From Vagococcus luciliae (GTDB lineage: Bacteria > Bacillota > Bacilli > Lactobacillales > Vagococcaceae), in NCBI RefSeq assembly GCF_024637875.1, contig NZ_CP102451.1:1987001-2051000 (forward strand): a DNA stretch of 64,000 nt, given 5' to 3'. Within the stretch, counting starts at the first letter, position 1; every line of letters starts with the position of its first letter. Made by a program: the position numbers and the translations under genes. Positions 43,631-52,810 of this stretch are shown piece by piece. Below the pieces are notes generated by a model. The model searched no databases, was not told the DNA's origin, and saw only the letters and a list, made by a program, of their open reading frames with translations.

Positions 43631-45088
43631 ATGAAACACTCACTAAACAAAAAGTTAATGCTATTATTTACACTTATTATTGGTGTACTAACTACTATAG
43701 TGCCATTACATACATTTGCAGAAGAAGATACTATTTTAAAAGGAATTAAAGATAAAGGTGTGTTAACAGTTGGATTATCTGCTGATTATGCACCTTATGA
43801 ATTTCACGCTACAGTGGATGGAAAAGATCAAGTCGTTGGGACTGATATTTTAATCGCTCAAAAAATTGCAGACGATATGGGTGTTAAATTAAAAGTTGAA
43901 GAGTATGGATTTGATGCGTTAATTGGTGCTCTAAAAACCGGAAAAATTGATTTAATTATTTCAGGCATGTCCCCATCTCCTGAACGATTAAAAGAAGTTG
44001 ATTTTTCAGACCCTTATATGACTGTTGAACAAAAAGTAGTTATTAGAAAAGAAGACAAAGATAAATTTAAAACGATCGATGATTTTAACGGTATAAAAGT
44101 CGGTGCACAAGTTCAATCCATGCAAGAAGAACTCTCTAATGATGAATTACATGCTAATACTGTTTCTCTTCAACAAGTACCTGATATTATTCTACAACTC
44201 CAACAAAAGAAAATTGATGCTGCTGTCATTGAAGAGCCAGTCGCTGAAGCTTATCTAACACAAGACGAGTCGTTAATGTTTGCTGATGTTAAACTTGATA
44301 ATGCTAACAAAGGAACAGCTGTAGCATTACAAAAAAATGCACCCGATTTTTTAAATTTAGTCAATGCTTCTATTAAAGAAATTAACGACAAATATTTAAT
44401 GAAAGAATACAAACAAGAAGTGATTCCTTATATGTTCCAAGATGAATCATTTATGAAAAAATATGCCCCTTACTACATTAAAGGAACAGGATATACCATT
44501 TTCTTAGCCGTTATCGGCGTACTATGTGGGAGTGTACTTGGAACGTTACTTGCTTTAATGAAATTATCTAAAAATAAACTATTCAAAGGCATCGCTGTTG
44601 TCTATATTGAATATGTACGTGGAACACCTTTACTTGTTCAAATCTTTTTAGTGTTCTTTGGTCTCAATGTGATTGGGGTTAACTTAAGCGCTCTAGCATC
44701 AAGTTGTGTGGCCTTATCACTAAACAGTGGAGCTTATGTCGCGGAAATTATCCGTGCTGGGTTAAACGCCGTTGATAAAGGCCAAGCTGAGGCTGCACGT
44801 TCTCTTGGTATGAGTCAGAAAAAAGCGATGCAATACATCATCATGCCACAAGCGATTAAAAATATTTTACCTGCTTTAGGTAACGAGTTCGTGACAGTTA
44901 TTAAAGAATCGTCTGTCGTATCCGTTATTGGGGTGTCTGAATTGATGTTCCAAGCCGGTGTAGTACGTGGCGCAAGTTTTAAACCATTCTTACCAATTTT
45001 AATTGCATCATTTATTTATTTTATTTTAACATTTACCCTCTCACGTGCATTGGGTGTAGCAGAAAGGAGAATTGGTGCCAATGATTAA
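43631..45088 (+). CDS. glnP: Amino acid ABC transporter, fused substrate-binding and permease protein (GlnP-like)
   Basis: One 485-aa polypeptide holds a signal/anchor helix (residues 8-30), an SBP_bac_3 receptor domain (about 36-265: [23 protein letters not shown] onward), and a membrane permease domain (about 280-485) with the coupling [22 protein letters not shown]. This fused design is well known for glutamine/glutamate uptake in lactic acid bacteria; only one receptor domain is present, whereas Lactococcus GlnP has two. The ATPase gene overlaps at the 3' end. Confidence 0.92.
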   Translation: MKHSLNKKLMLLFTLIIGVLTTIVPLHTFAEEDTILKGIKDKGVLTVGLSADYAPYEFHATVDGKDQVVGTDILIAQKIADDMGVKLKVEEYGFDALIGALKTGKIDLIISGMSPSPERLKEVDFSDPYMTVEQKVVIRKEDKDKFKTIDDFNGIKVGAQVQSMQEELSNDELHANTVSLQQVPDIILQLQQKKIDAAVIEEPVAEAYLTQDESLMFADVKLDNANKGTAVALQKNAPDFLNLVNASIKEINDKYLMKEYKQEVIPYMFQDESFMKKYAPYYIKGTGYTIFLAVIGVLCGSVLGTLLALMKLSKNKLFKGIAVVYIEYVRGTPLLVQIFLVFFGLNVIGVNLSALASSCVALSLNSGAYVAEIIRAGLNAVDKGQAEAARSLGMSQKKAMQYIIMPQAIKNILPALGNEFVTVIKESSVVSVIGVSELMFQAGVVRGASFKPFLPILIASFIYFILTFTLSRALGVAERRIGAND

Positions 45089-45803
45089 GATACACGATTT
45101 AAAAAAATCCTTTGGTGATAATGACGTCTTAAAAGGAATAAATTTAGATATAAAAGCGGGTGAAGTGGTTGTGGTGATTGGCCCTTCTGGTAGTGGTAAA
45201 AGTACGTTTTTACGTTGCTTAAACTTACTCGAGACACCCACAAGTGGTATCATCGAATTTGAAGGAACCAACTTACTTGATCCAAAAGTAGATATCAATC
45301 AACTCCGTCAAAAAATGGGGATGGTGTTCCAAAACTTTAACCTCTTTCCTCATAAAACTGTGTTAGAAAATTTAACTATTAGCCCAGTAAAAGTAAAAAA
45401 TGAGTCACAAGAAATAGCTGATAAAGAAGGACTTGCTCTATTAGAACGAGTTGGGCTAAAAGATAAAGCCAATCAATACCCAAAAAGTTTATCTGGTGGT
45501 CAACAACAACGTGTCGCGATTGCGCGTGCTCTAGCGATGCATCCCGATGTTATGTTATTTGATGAACCGACTAGTGCGCTTGATCCAGAAATGGTAGGAG
45601 AAGTATTGGCTGTAATGAATGCGTTAGCCAAAGAAGGCATGACTATGGTGGTGGTGACTCATGAGATGGGATTTGCCCGAGAAGTAGCTGATCGTGTCAT
45701 TTTTATGGATAAAGGGGTGATTCAAGAAGAAGGAACCCCTGAAGACATCTTTTTACATCCAAAAAACGACAGAACACAAGACTTTTTAGAAAAAGTACTA
45801 TAA
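45081..45803 (+). CDS. glnQ: Amino acid ABC transporter ATP-binding protein (GlnQ-like)
   Basis: A 240-aa polar amino acid ATPase: Walker [11 protein letters not shown]-loop [17 protein letters not shown], signature [16 protein letters not shown], Walker [21 protein letters not shown] and switch [18 protein letters not shown]-like region. It energises the fused GlnP-like permease encoded immediately upstream and overlapping by 8 nt. ATG 45081 is used for the conventional N-terminus; a GTG at 45075 is 5 nt from AAAGGAG and is a real alternative. Confidence 0.94.
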   Translation: MIKIHDLKKSFGDNDVLKGINLDIKAGEVVVVIGPSGSGKSTFLRCLNLLETPTSGIIEFEGTNLLDPKVDINQLRQKMGMVFQNFNLFPHKTVLENLTISPVKVKNESQEIADKEGLALLERVGLKDKANQYPKSLSGGQQQRVAIARALAMHPDVMLFDEPTSALDPEMVGEVLAVMNALAKEGMTMVVVTHEMGFAREVADRVIFMDKGVIQEEGTPEDIFLHPKNDRTQDFLEKVL

Positions 45804-45809
45804 AATAAA

Positions 45810-45837
45810 GTCAAAGGAGAAACCTTTGACTTTTTTA
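45810..45837 (+). terminator. Terminator after glnQ
   Basis: Stem GTCAAAGG/CCTTTGAC, loop AGAAA, T6; 19 nt before the aminotransferase start, so partial readthrough may feed that gene. Confidence 0.83.
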
Positions 45838-45855
45838 TTATTAAGGAGGATATCA

Positions 45856-47007
45856 ATGAATAAAACAATGTTAAATGCTTTTTACCAAATACCAGGTGAA
45901 AATTTATTAATGGAATTTACAGATTTAGCCAGTAAAACTCCTAACCTATTAAATTTATCTATTGGCGATCCTGACATCACAACCCCTAAAGAAATTATTG
46001 ATGCTGCATTTAAAGATGTTTCTAATGGACACACGCATTATACCGCTTCTGATGGAAGTGATGACTTTTTAACAAGTGTTATCAATTTTTATAAAAAACA
46101 ATATGGTTTATCTTTTGAAAAAAATCAAGTCAGAGCCACTGTGGGCGCCTTACAAGGAATGTATCTTACTCTTCAAGTTTTACTAAATGAAGGAGATGAG
46201 GTCATTATACATGAACCTTACTTTTCGCCTTATAAAACACAAGTTATTGAAGCTGGTGGTGTGCCTGTAATCATTCCAACTTATGAGAAAGATGACTTTC
46301 AAATTGATCCAACTATTTTAGAAAAAGCTATTACTCCAAAAACAAAAGCCATTATCATTAACTCTCCAAACAATCCAACTGGCGCCGTTTTTTCTAAAGA
46401 TACCTTAACTAAAATAGCGGAACTCGCAATAAAACATAATTTATTTATCTTATCAGATGAAGTTTATGAGGCATTCACTTTTGGTGAACCTTTTACTCCT
46501 ATGGCTTCGTTAGCGCCAGATAATACCATCACCTTTAGTAGCTTCTCAAAAACATTTGCTATGACTGGTTGGAGAATAGGTTATATGATTTCACCAAAAT
46601 ATATTAACGATGCCTGTCATTTATTATCTGAAGATGTGACTTACTCTGCTCCTACTCCTTCTCAACGAGCTGGTATTTATGCTTTAGAACACTATCAAGA
46701 TGTATCAAAAGAAGTGGTTCATTTATTTAAAGAACGTTTAGAATATATTGAAAAACGTATCAAAGATATTCCATTTTTAAGTGTTCACTCACTAAAAGGA
46801 AGTATTTATGCCTTCATTAACATTAGTCGGACAGGATTGGACTCTGTCACCTTTTCTAAAAAATTATTAACAGAAAAACAAATTCTTGTTATCCCAGGTC
46901 AAGCCTTTGGAGAAAGTGGTTCAAACTTTATTCGATTAGCAGCGACACAAGATATTCCTGTTTTAGAAGAAGCTTTTAATCGTTTAGAAACTCTAACGTT
47001 TGAATAA
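45856..47007 (+). CDS. PLP-dependent class I aminotransferase (PatA/AraT-like)
   Basis: The 383-aa fold-type I aminotransferase has LLNLSIGDPDITTP, HYTASDGSDDF, VGALQGMYLTLQVLL, INSPNNPTGAVFS, DEVYEAF and the PLP lysine in FSSFSKTFAMTGWRIGYM. The C-terminal arginine region FIRLAATQDIP binds the substrate carboxylate. Likely an amino acid:2-oxoacid aminotransferase; the exact amino donor is uncertain. Start after AAGGAGG. It follows the amino acid importer, consistent with using imported amino acids. Confidence 0.9.
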   Translation: MNKTMLNAFYQIPGENLLMEFTDLASKTPNLLNLSIGDPDITTPKEIIDAAFKDVSNGHTHYTASDGSDDFLTSVINFYKKQYGLSFEKNQVRATVGALQGMYLTLQVLLNEGDEVIIHEPYFSPYKTQVIEAGGVPVIIPTYEKDDFQIDPTILEKAITPKTKAIIINSPNNPTGAVFSKDTLTKIAELAIKHNLFILSDEVYEAFTFGEPFTPMASLAPDNTITFSSFSKTFAMTGWRIGYMISPKYINDACHLLSEDVTYSAPTPSQRAGIYALEHYQDVSKEVVHLFKERLEYIEKRIKDIPFLSVHSLKGSIYAFINISRTGLDSVTFSKKLLTEKQILVIPGQAFGESGSNFIRLAATQDIPVLEEAFNRLETLTFE

Positions 47008-47069
47008 TTTCTAATTATTTTATCAACTCTGTTATTTATGATACACTACACATAAAAGGAGAGATAATT

Positions 47070-47333
47070 ATGCCAAGAAAACATTCACTTATTGAGCTAA
47101 AAAATAAAGTATTATTATCAAATTTATATATTACACAAGGACGAATTGTCGTTATCTACAATAATTCTGAACGTTTTATCTATGATGATATCGACTTTTT
47201 TGAATTAGTTTATAATGGTGATGACCTATACCTTAATTTTTCTAAAAAAGGAACAGATGAAAAATATGATGAACGTATTAATTTAACAACAGTCCACAAT
47301 ATTAACGGGGTATTAATTAATCCCGCAGCTTAG
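47070..47333 (+). CDS. Hypothetical 87-aa protein
   Basis: A small soluble protein, mostly predicted beta (LLSNLYITQGRIVVIYNNSERFIYDDIDFFELVYNGDDLYLNFS), without signal peptide or membrane segment. I do not recognise the family. Strong AAAGGAGAG site 5 nt from the ATG and a terminator that overlaps its stop codon argue that it is a real monocistronic gene. Confidence 0.72.
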   Translation: MPRKHSLIELKNKVLLSNLYITQGRIVVIYNNSERFIYDDIDFFELVYNGDDLYLNFSKKGTDEKYDERINLTTVHNINGVLINPAA

Positions 47334-47357
47334 CCTCAATTAATTTTGGGGCTTTTT
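47332..47357 (+). terminator. Terminator of the 87-aa protein gene
   Basis: Stem AGCCTCAA/TTGGGGCT, loop TTAATT, T5; begins within the TAG stop codon. Confidence 0.8.
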
Positions 47358-47455
47358 ATTTTATTTTTTAGGTTGCCTTAATATTTTTTTCTATCTGTTC
47401 TAAATGGTCATTTGTCTGTTATACTAACTTTCGTATCATTTAAGGAGTGAGTTTA

Positions 47456-48334
47456 TTGACAAAAAGGATTAATGAAATTAAACAAGCAGAAAAAGGAGCC
47501 CTTATTAGTATTTTTGCTTACATTTTTTTAGCTTTTATCAAATTAGCTGCTGGTTATTATGGTAAATCTCAAGCTTTATCTGCTGATGGGTTGAATAACT
47601 TCACAGATATGATTGCTTCTATTGCTGTTTTAATCGGACTAAAAGTTTCTCGTAAACCTGCTGATAACGAGCATCGATACGGACATTGGAAAGCAGAAAA
47701 CGTCGCCTCTTTATTAACCTCTTTGATTATGTTTGCCGTTGGTGTACAAGTTGTGATGGATGGTGTCCGTTCTGTGATAGACAGACAAATGGAACAGCCT
47801 AGTCAACTAGCTGCCTATGTTGGTCTATTTTCTGCAGCGATTATGTATGGTGTTTATTTAATTAATAAAAAAATTGCAGAAAAAAATAATAGTCAAGCTT
47901 TACACGCTGTTGCTAAAGACAATTTTAGTGACATGCTAACAAGTATTGGTACTTCTGTCGCTGTTTTTGCCGCATCATTTAAATTAGGTTGGCTTGATAC
48001 ATTAACCGCGATTGTCATTGGTTGTATTATTTTGAAAACTGCTTACGAAATTTTTAAGGAAAGTACATTTTATTTATCTGATGGTTTTGATAAAGATTTG
48101 TTAACGGTATATAAAAATGATATCCTGAATATGGATGGTATTATGGATGTCGTTAGCATTCGTGCTAGAAGTTTAGGGGCTAATGTGTTCTTAGATGTTG
48201 TTGTCTCAATGAATCCAACTCTAACTGTTGAAAATAGTCATCAATTAGTCGATCAATTAGAAACTGAGCTAAAAGAAAAATATGATATTTTTGACATTGA
48301 TGTCCATGTCGAGCCTTTTTATCCAAGTAAATAA
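47456..48334 (+). CDS. Cation diffusion facilitator family transporter
   Basis: A 292-aa CDF protein with six helices and a C-terminal cytoplasmic metal-binding domain. Metal-site motifs are LSADGLNNFTDM in helix II and KDNFSDMLTSIG in helix V; HRYGHWKAENVASLL lies between. It exports divalent cations such as Zn2+, Fe2+ or Mn2+ by proton antiport. The TTG at 47456 is 8 nt from AAGGAG; the GTG upstream abuts it. Only 20 nt separate it from the downstream oxidase gene. Confidence 0.9.
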   Translation: MTKRINEIKQAEKGALISIFAYIFLAFIKLAAGYYGKSQALSADGLNNFTDMIASIAVLIGLKVSRKPADNEHRYGHWKAENVASLLTSLIMFAVGVQVVMDGVRSVIDRQMEQPSQLAAYVGLFSAAIMYGVYLINKKIAEKNNSQALHAVAKDNFSDMLTSIGTSVAVFAASFKLGWLDTLTAIVIGCIILKTAYEIFKESTFYLSDGFDKDLLTVYKNDILNMDGIMDVVSIRARSLGANVFLDVVVSMNPTLTVENSHQLVDQLETELKEKYDIFDIDVHVEPFYPSK

Positions 48335-48354
48335 AGCTAAAAGGATATGATAAT

Positions 48355-49494
48355 ATGTCATTAAAACATAAAGTAGGAATTATAGGTGGCGGTATTGTTG
48401 GTTCAACTGCCGCCTTTTATTTATCTCAAGAACCAACTATTGATGTCACCTTGTTTGATGATGGAACTGGTCAAGCCAGCTCAGCTGCTGCCGGTATCAT
48501 TTCACCTTGGTTATCACAAAGAAGAAATAAGGAGTGGTACTTTTTAGCAAGAGAAGGAGCTAAATTTTACACTCAATATATGTCAGATTTATCACGTATA
48601 GTGGATACTCAAAACATTTATCACAAAACTGGAACACTACTTTATAAAAAAACACCTAAACTTCTTGATAAATTAGAATCAATTGCTCACAAACGTTTAG
48701 TAGATGCTCCAGAAATTGGCGATATTTCGCATCTATCAGACAAAGAAATCAACCAATTGTACCCATTTATCACGTCAAGAGATGATGCCTTATTTATTAC
48801 AGGTGGTGCTAAAATTGATGGAGAACAACTAATCAATGGGATTCATTCTATTTTAAAAAAAAATAATCAGTTAATAAAAACGAGCGTATCCAAGATAGAA
48901 TATATGAATCATCAATGGAAAGTCCATACTAAACATGACATTTTGATGTTTGATTCATTAATTTTAAGTGTTGGGGCATGGTTACCTCAGTTGTTAGAAC
49001 CACTTCACTATCATGTCGATATTAGACCACAAAAAGGACAATTAATTGAAGTACAATCTAATCTTTCTACGGGAGATTTACCTGTTATCATGCCAGTTGG
49101 AGAATCTGATATCATCCCTTTTTATGATGGAAAAATATTAATTGGTGCTACTCATGAAAATGATGAAGGATTTAACTTAACACCCGATCATACACAATTA
49201 GAGCATCTAAAACTAATGGCAAGTGATACTATTAATTCTTTAGCTGAATTACCTATCACACGACACAGAGTGGGAACTCGTGCTTACACATCAGATTTTT
49301 TACCATTTTTTGGCGAAGTAAGAGACCTTAAAAACTTGTGGGTTGCCAGTGGCTTGGGGTCTTCTGGTTTGACAACTGGACCAATAATTGGTAAAATATT
49401 GGTAGACTGGTTATTACAGAAAGAAACAAATTTTGACAGTTATAAAGCTCAACCAAATAACTATATCAAACCTATAACCTGGGAGGAATTATAA
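48355..49494 (+). CDS. FAD-dependent oxidoreductase, DAO family (glycine/D-amino acid oxidase-like)
   Basis: The 379-aa protein opens with the dinucleotide-binding KVGIIGGGIVGSTAAFYLS and has QASSAAAGIISPW, the substrate-domain start DIRPQKGQLIEV, and the C-terminal FAD signature WVASGLGSSGLTTGPIIG. Members oxidise secondary or D-amino acids, including glycine and sarcosine. The specific substrate is not evident. Start after AAAAGGAT. The small SPJ_0845-like ORF begins immediately at its stop codon. Confidence 0.9.
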   Translation: MSLKHKVGIIGGGIVGSTAAFYLSQEPTIDVTLFDDGTGQASSAAAGIISPWLSQRRNKEWYFLAREGAKFYTQYMSDLSRIVDTQNIYHKTGTLLYKKTPKLLDKLESIAHKRLVDAPEIGDISHLSDKEINQLYPFITSRDDALFITGGAKIDGEQLINGIHSILKKNNQLIKTSVSKIEYMNHQWKVHTKHDILMFDSLILSVGAWLPQLLEPLHYHVDIRPQKGQLIEVQSNLSTGDLPVIMPVGESDIIPFYDGKILIGATHENDEGFNLTPDHTQLEHLKLMASDTINSLAELPITRHRVGTRAYTSDFLPFFGEVRDLKNLWVASGLGSSGLTTGPIIGKILVDWLLQKETNFDSYKAQPNNYIKPITWEEL

Positions 49495-49650
49495 ATGGGA
49501 TTAACATTTAAACGAAAAGACTCACTTGAAAAGATGTTTGAAGAATTTGCAATAGAACCAAAAGAGGACAAAAAAGATAAACCTGAAAAGGAAAAAACAA
49601 CCGTTAATTTTTCAGTCAATCCATCGCCTACTGATAAGGACAAAAAATAA
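49495..49650 (+). CDS. SPJ_0845 family-like small protein (51 aa)
   Basis: A 51-aa ORF starting MGLTFKRKDSLEKMFEEFAIEP, then a Lys/Asp/Glu-rich hydrophilic stretch. The start matches, from memory, small streptococcal proteins of the SPJ_0845 family; function unknown. ATG directly follows the oxidase stop, and GGGAGG 7 nt upstream is a strong site inside the oxidase's last codons, so translation is coupled. A terminator follows at once. Confidence 0.72.
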   Translation: MGLTFKRKDSLEKMFEEFAIEPKEDKKDKPEKEKTTVNFSVNPSPTDKDKK

Positions 49651-49651
49651 A

Positions 49652-49684
49652 AAAGAATCCACACATTATGTGGGTTCTTTTTTA
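49652..49684. terminator. Bidirectional terminator
   Basis: Stem GAATCCACA/TGTGGGTTC, loop CATTA, A-run before and T6 after; shared by the small ORF and convergent gcvH-like gene, whose stop it overlaps. Confidence 0.85.
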
Positions 49685-49963
49685 TTTGACAATATATAAC
49701 CAAGCATCTTTTTCATCAAGTAACTTAGGATTTTTTTCAGCTTCTTCATTAATTGATACAATAGTACCTGCAACAGGTGAATCATATTCAACAACTGCTT
49801 TTTCAGCTTCTAATTCAACGATAGGATCACCTATTTTTATCTCTTTTCCTACTTTTGGCAACATTACAAATGTGATACTTCCTAAATCGTCTTGAGCTAT
49901 AGAAGTTAAGCCAACCATTTTCCCCATCTCAACGTCTTTAACCCATAATGTTTCTTCTGACAT
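49682..49963 (-). CDS. gcvH: GcvH-like lipoyl domain protein
   Basis: A 93-aa biotinyl/lipoyl-type domain with the modification lysine in VELEAEKAVVEYDSPVAGTIV and an upstream LGSITFVMLPKVGKEI segment typical of glycine cleavage H proteins. It is shorter than standard GcvH (about 125 aa). No other glycine cleavage genes are nearby. In Firmicutes, stand-alone H proteins shuttle lipoyl groups to dehydrogenase complexes, so lipoyl relay is the likeliest role. Start after AAGGAAG, 16 nt from the ArsC-like gene. Confidence 0.85.
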   Translation of the reverse strand: MSEETLWVKDVEMGKMVGLTSIAQDDLGSITFVMLPKVGKEIKIGDPIVELEAEKAVVEYDSPVAGTIVSINEEAEKNPKLLDEKDAWLYIVK

Positions 49964-49979
49964 ATTAACACTTCCTTAT

Positions 49980-50336
49980 TTAGTTTAACAATAATGACTC
50001 ATAATCTGTTTCTTTAAATCCTAATAACACTTTATCTCCTACTTCTAAAATAGGTCGCTTAATCAACATGCCGTCAGCAGTTAAACGTGTTGCAGCCTCT
50101 TCTTTAGAAAAATCATTTACAATTTCTTTTAAATGTTGTTCTCTATAACGTACACCACTTGTATTAAAAAAACGACGAATTGGATAGTCATTTGTGTCCA
50201 TCCAATGAATTAATTGTTCTTTTGTAGGTGGTGTTTCAATCATATCTATTAAGTTATACTCAATGTTATGTTCATCTAACCAAGTAATCGCTTTTTTACA
50301 AGTTGAACATTTAGGATACCAATAAAAAGTTGTCAT
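49980..50336 (-). CDS. ArsC/Spx family thioredoxin-fold protein
   Basis: A 118-aa ArsC-like protein (YusI/YffB type): YWYPKCSTCKKAITWLDEHNIEY places a CXXC near residues 10-13, then PTKEQLIHWM, FFNTSGVRYREQHL, and RLTADGMLIKRPIL. It is too small a match to separate arsenate reductase from Spx-like regulators; the RNA polymerase-contacting Gly of Spx is not evident. Operon with gcvH, a pairing seen in other Firmicutes. Confidence 0.83.
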   Translation of the reverse strand: MTTFYWYPKCSTCKKAITWLDEHNIEYNLIDMIETPPTKEQLIHWMDTNDYPIRRFFNTSGVRYREQHLKEIVNDFSKEEAATRLTADGMLIKRPILEVGDKVLLGFKETDYESLLLN

Positions 50337-50494
50337 TTTCTCACCTTCACTTCTTTATTTAATACGTTTATAGTATAGCATATCAATTATTAAAAAAAAG
50401 ATTCATTTTTTCTTTTTTCTAATATAATCTTGAATTTTATGATAGAATAAATTAGTTAATATATTTTAGCAATTATTTTGTAGGAGGGACAAGC

Positions 50495-51148
50495 ATGTCA
50501 AGATCTTCCAATAAAGAAGACTATTTAAAAGCAATTTATGAAAATAATGGAATTGACGAATTTGTTTCAAACAAAACACTCTCCCAACATCTTCATGTAT
50601 CCCCAGCATCTGTTAGTGAAATGGTTGAAAAACTGCAGAAAGATGGCTTGATTGAGTATAAACCTTATACTGGTGCTAAATTAACTTTAGAAGGATTAAA
50701 TCAAACAATTATCATCATTCGAAATCATCGTATCATCGAAACATTCTTATATGATAAATTGGGATACTCTTTATATGATTTACACCATTTATCTGAAGAA
50801 TTAGAACATGTCAAAGACTCTGTCTTTTTTGATAGACTCTATGACTATCTAGGTAACCCAACAAATTGTCCCCATGGCGGTATTATCCCAACAGAAGAAA
50901 ATTACCGCGAACAAGCGATTATTCCCTTAACTGAATTTAAAGTTGGCGACATGCCAATTATTGGCCGTGTGATGGATGATGTATCTGTCTTAACTTATCT
51001 GGATAGTATCAACTTATCTATTGGTGATACCATCACTATTTTAGATATTGATGACTTCAATGAATTAATTATATTCAAGATTAATAAAGATGACTCACAA
51101 CATCATATTAGTAATAAACAAGCCAATATTATTTTTTCAACAAGTTAA
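50495..51148 (+). CDS. mntR: DtxR/MntR-family manganese-responsive regulator
   Basis: The 217-aa protein has an N-terminal winged helix (SNKEDYLKAIYE, VSPASVSEMVEKLQKDGLIEY), a metal-binding dimerisation domain (HRIIETFLYDKLGY, LSEELEHVKDSVFFDRL, CPHGGIIP), and a C-terminal FeoA/SH3-like domain. Members such as ScaR and MntR repress Mn2+ uptake genes when metal is replete. The Cys-Pro-His-Gly segment marks the metal site. Start after GGAGGG. No transporter gene is adjacent. Confidence 0.92.
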   Translation: MSRSSNKEDYLKAIYENNGIDEFVSNKTLSQHLHVSPASVSEMVEKLQKDGLIEYKPYTGAKLTLEGLNQTIIIIRNHRIIETFLYDKLGYSLYDLHHLSEELEHVKDSVFFDRLYDYLGNPTNCPHGGIIPTEENYREQAIIPLTEFKVGDMPIIGRVMDDVSVLTYLDSINLSIGDTITILDIDDFNELIIFKINKDDSQHHISNKQANIIFSTS

Positions 51149-51156
51149 GCCACAAA

Positions 51157-51198
51157 AACAAGCTAACATAGTCATTAAACTACGCTAGCTTGTTTTTT
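51157..51198. terminator. Bidirectional terminator, mntR / rodA
   Basis: Stem CAAGCTA with TAGT inner pairs and complement TAGCTTG, T6; covers the rodA stop codon. Confidence 0.82.
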
Positions 51199-52359
51199 CG
51201 ATGAATAATGATATCTCATGTTCATAACTAAACCAACACCAATCATATTACTAACTAAAGCTGAACCACCTTGACTAATAAAAGGTAAAGGGATTCCAGT
51301 TAAGGGAAGCAAACCAATATTTGCCCCAATATTCTCAAAAACATGGAAAAGAATCAACATCACCACACCAGCTGTCACATAAGAAAAAAATACATTTTTT
51401 GTTTCAAAACAGGCATGAATCATTCGATAAATCAGTAGTAAATATAAAAGAATCACGAAAACACTACCTACAAAACCAAAATTTTCCGCAATTACTGAAA
51501 AAATCATATCAGATGATCTAACAGGAACGTGAACATCAGATACATTGAATCCTTTACCAAAAAAGCCACCAGTCGCTATAGCCAATAATGCTTGAACTTG
51601 TTGATAGGATTGACCTGTCGGATCAAAAAATGGATTAATCCATGCATCAATTCTAGCAAACTGATAGGATTTAAATCCTAATCTATACAAAAATTGACGA
51701 CCATTTTCTGTTGTCACTAAAAAAATCAGTGTGACACCTAATACTAAAAAGACTCCCACAACGGATAATACAATTTTCCACGAAATACCAGAAACTAAAA
51801 ATATACCTCCTAATATAGCCAAAAACACTAACATCGTACCAAAATCATTTTGTAGATTAAGTAATATAGCAATAGGCAAAGTAACCAACAACATCTTGCC
51901 TATTAATAATCCATCCGTTTTCATATCTCGTTTTCCAAATTCTTGATTATGCCTTGTCACGACGTATGATAGCATTAATATATATAATATTTTGACTAGT
52001 TCTGCTGGTTGAAACGTTAATGGCCCAAATCGAAACCAATTTTTCGATCCTGTCTCTATAGCAAGAGCTGCATCATAAAAAAACAGTAGCGCAATCATTA
52101 ATATAATCCCCATAATATAGGCATATGGTATTAATTTCCAAATTATATCCGGTTTAATCACCATTGTGACATATAAAGCAATTCCCCCAATGGCATACCA
52201 TAAAATTTGCTGCATCATTTTTTTTATGGCATCAGCAGAAGAATACTCACCACTAATAGCAACATACATTGACATTAACCCAATAATACTCAATAAAAAA
52301 ACAGGCAATAAGATTCGATAATCAACCTGATGTAACTCCCTTTTTTCTACTCTTAACAT
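51175..52359 (-). CDS. rodA: SEDS peptidoglycan polymerase RodA/FtsW family
   Basis: The 394-aa protein has ten helices. SEDS landmarks include TFQPAELVKILYILML, LLNLQNDFGTMLVFLAI with the catalytic Asp, the large extracellular loop GQSYQQVQALLAIATGGFFGKGF, DMIFSVIAENFGFVG and LPLTGIPLPFISQGGSALVSNM. It polymerises lipid II for the sidewall with a class B PBP. Grouped with RodA rather than FtsW by the N-terminus, though the split is not certain. It follows the LapA gene by 4 nt. Confidence 0.92.
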   Translation of the reverse strand: MLRVEKRELHQVDYRILLPVFLLSIIGLMSMYVAISGEYSSADAIKKMMQQILWYAIGGIALYVTMVIKPDIIWKLIPYAYIMGIILMIALLFFYDAALAIETGSKNWFRFGPLTFQPAELVKILYILMLSYVVTRHNQEFGKRDMKTDGLLIGKMLLVTLPIAILLNLQNDFGTMLVFLAILGGIFLVSGISWKIVLSVVGVFLVLGVTLIFLVTTENGRQFLYRLGFKSYQFARIDAWINPFFDPTGQSYQQVQALLAIATGGFFGKGFNVSDVHVPVRSSDMIFSVIAENFGFVGSVFVILLYLLLIYRMIHACFETKNVFFSYVTAGVVMLILFHVFENIGANIGLLPLTGIPLPFISQGGSALVSNMIGVGLVMNMRYHYSSKKQASVV

Positions 52360-52363
52360 ACTA

Positions 52364-52792
52364 TTAATCCTTCTTTGTTACTTCAACAATTTCAGGTTCT
52401 TCTTCAGGAGTTGACGTAGTTGTTGAACTAGACATCATTTGGTTGACTAATTTGTGTCTTAAATCAGAAATTTCAAGCTGACTTTCTTTTAACTTTTGCT
52501 CTAATTCAACTCGTTGTTGGTTGTCATCTCCTTCTAATTGAGTATTTTTTGAATCAACTAATTGTTGATTTAATTCTTTCACTAAACGATTTTTCTTCCA
52601 GATAGTACCTATAGTACCTATTAAAGCAATTAATGCTCCAATGATGACTGAAGTAATAATAATTAATACTAATGGTACCCGTTGTTTAGTAAATATAAAA
52701 TTAATTGTAATAGGTTGGGCATTAATCACAGCAAATAGTACCACGACAAATAACAATAATAAAATTACAATCGTTTTTGTTGTATTTTTCAT
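52364..52792 (-). CDS. LapA domain (DUF1049) membrane protein
   Basis: Two N-terminal helices (residues 7-27 and 40-64) with AVINAQPITINFIFTKQRVPLVLIIITSVIIGALI between them match LapA/DUF1049 proteins. A cytoplasmic coiled coil follows (NRLVKELNQQLVDSK, VELEQKLKESQLEISDLRHKL) and an acidic Ser/Thr tail. In proteobacteria LapA relatives help lipopolysaccharide assembly; in Gram-positives the role is unknown. Position directly before rodA suggests a cell-envelope function. Confidence 0.85.
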   Translation of the reverse strand: MKNTTKTIVILLLLFVVVLFAVINAQPITINFIFTKQRVPLVLIIITSVIIGALIALIGTIGTIWKKNRLVKELNQQLVDSKNTQLEGDDNQQRVELEQKLKESQLEISDLRHKLVNQMMSSSTTTSTPEEEPEIVEVTKKD

Positions 52793-52810
52793 TGTATTTA
52801 TGTCACTCCT

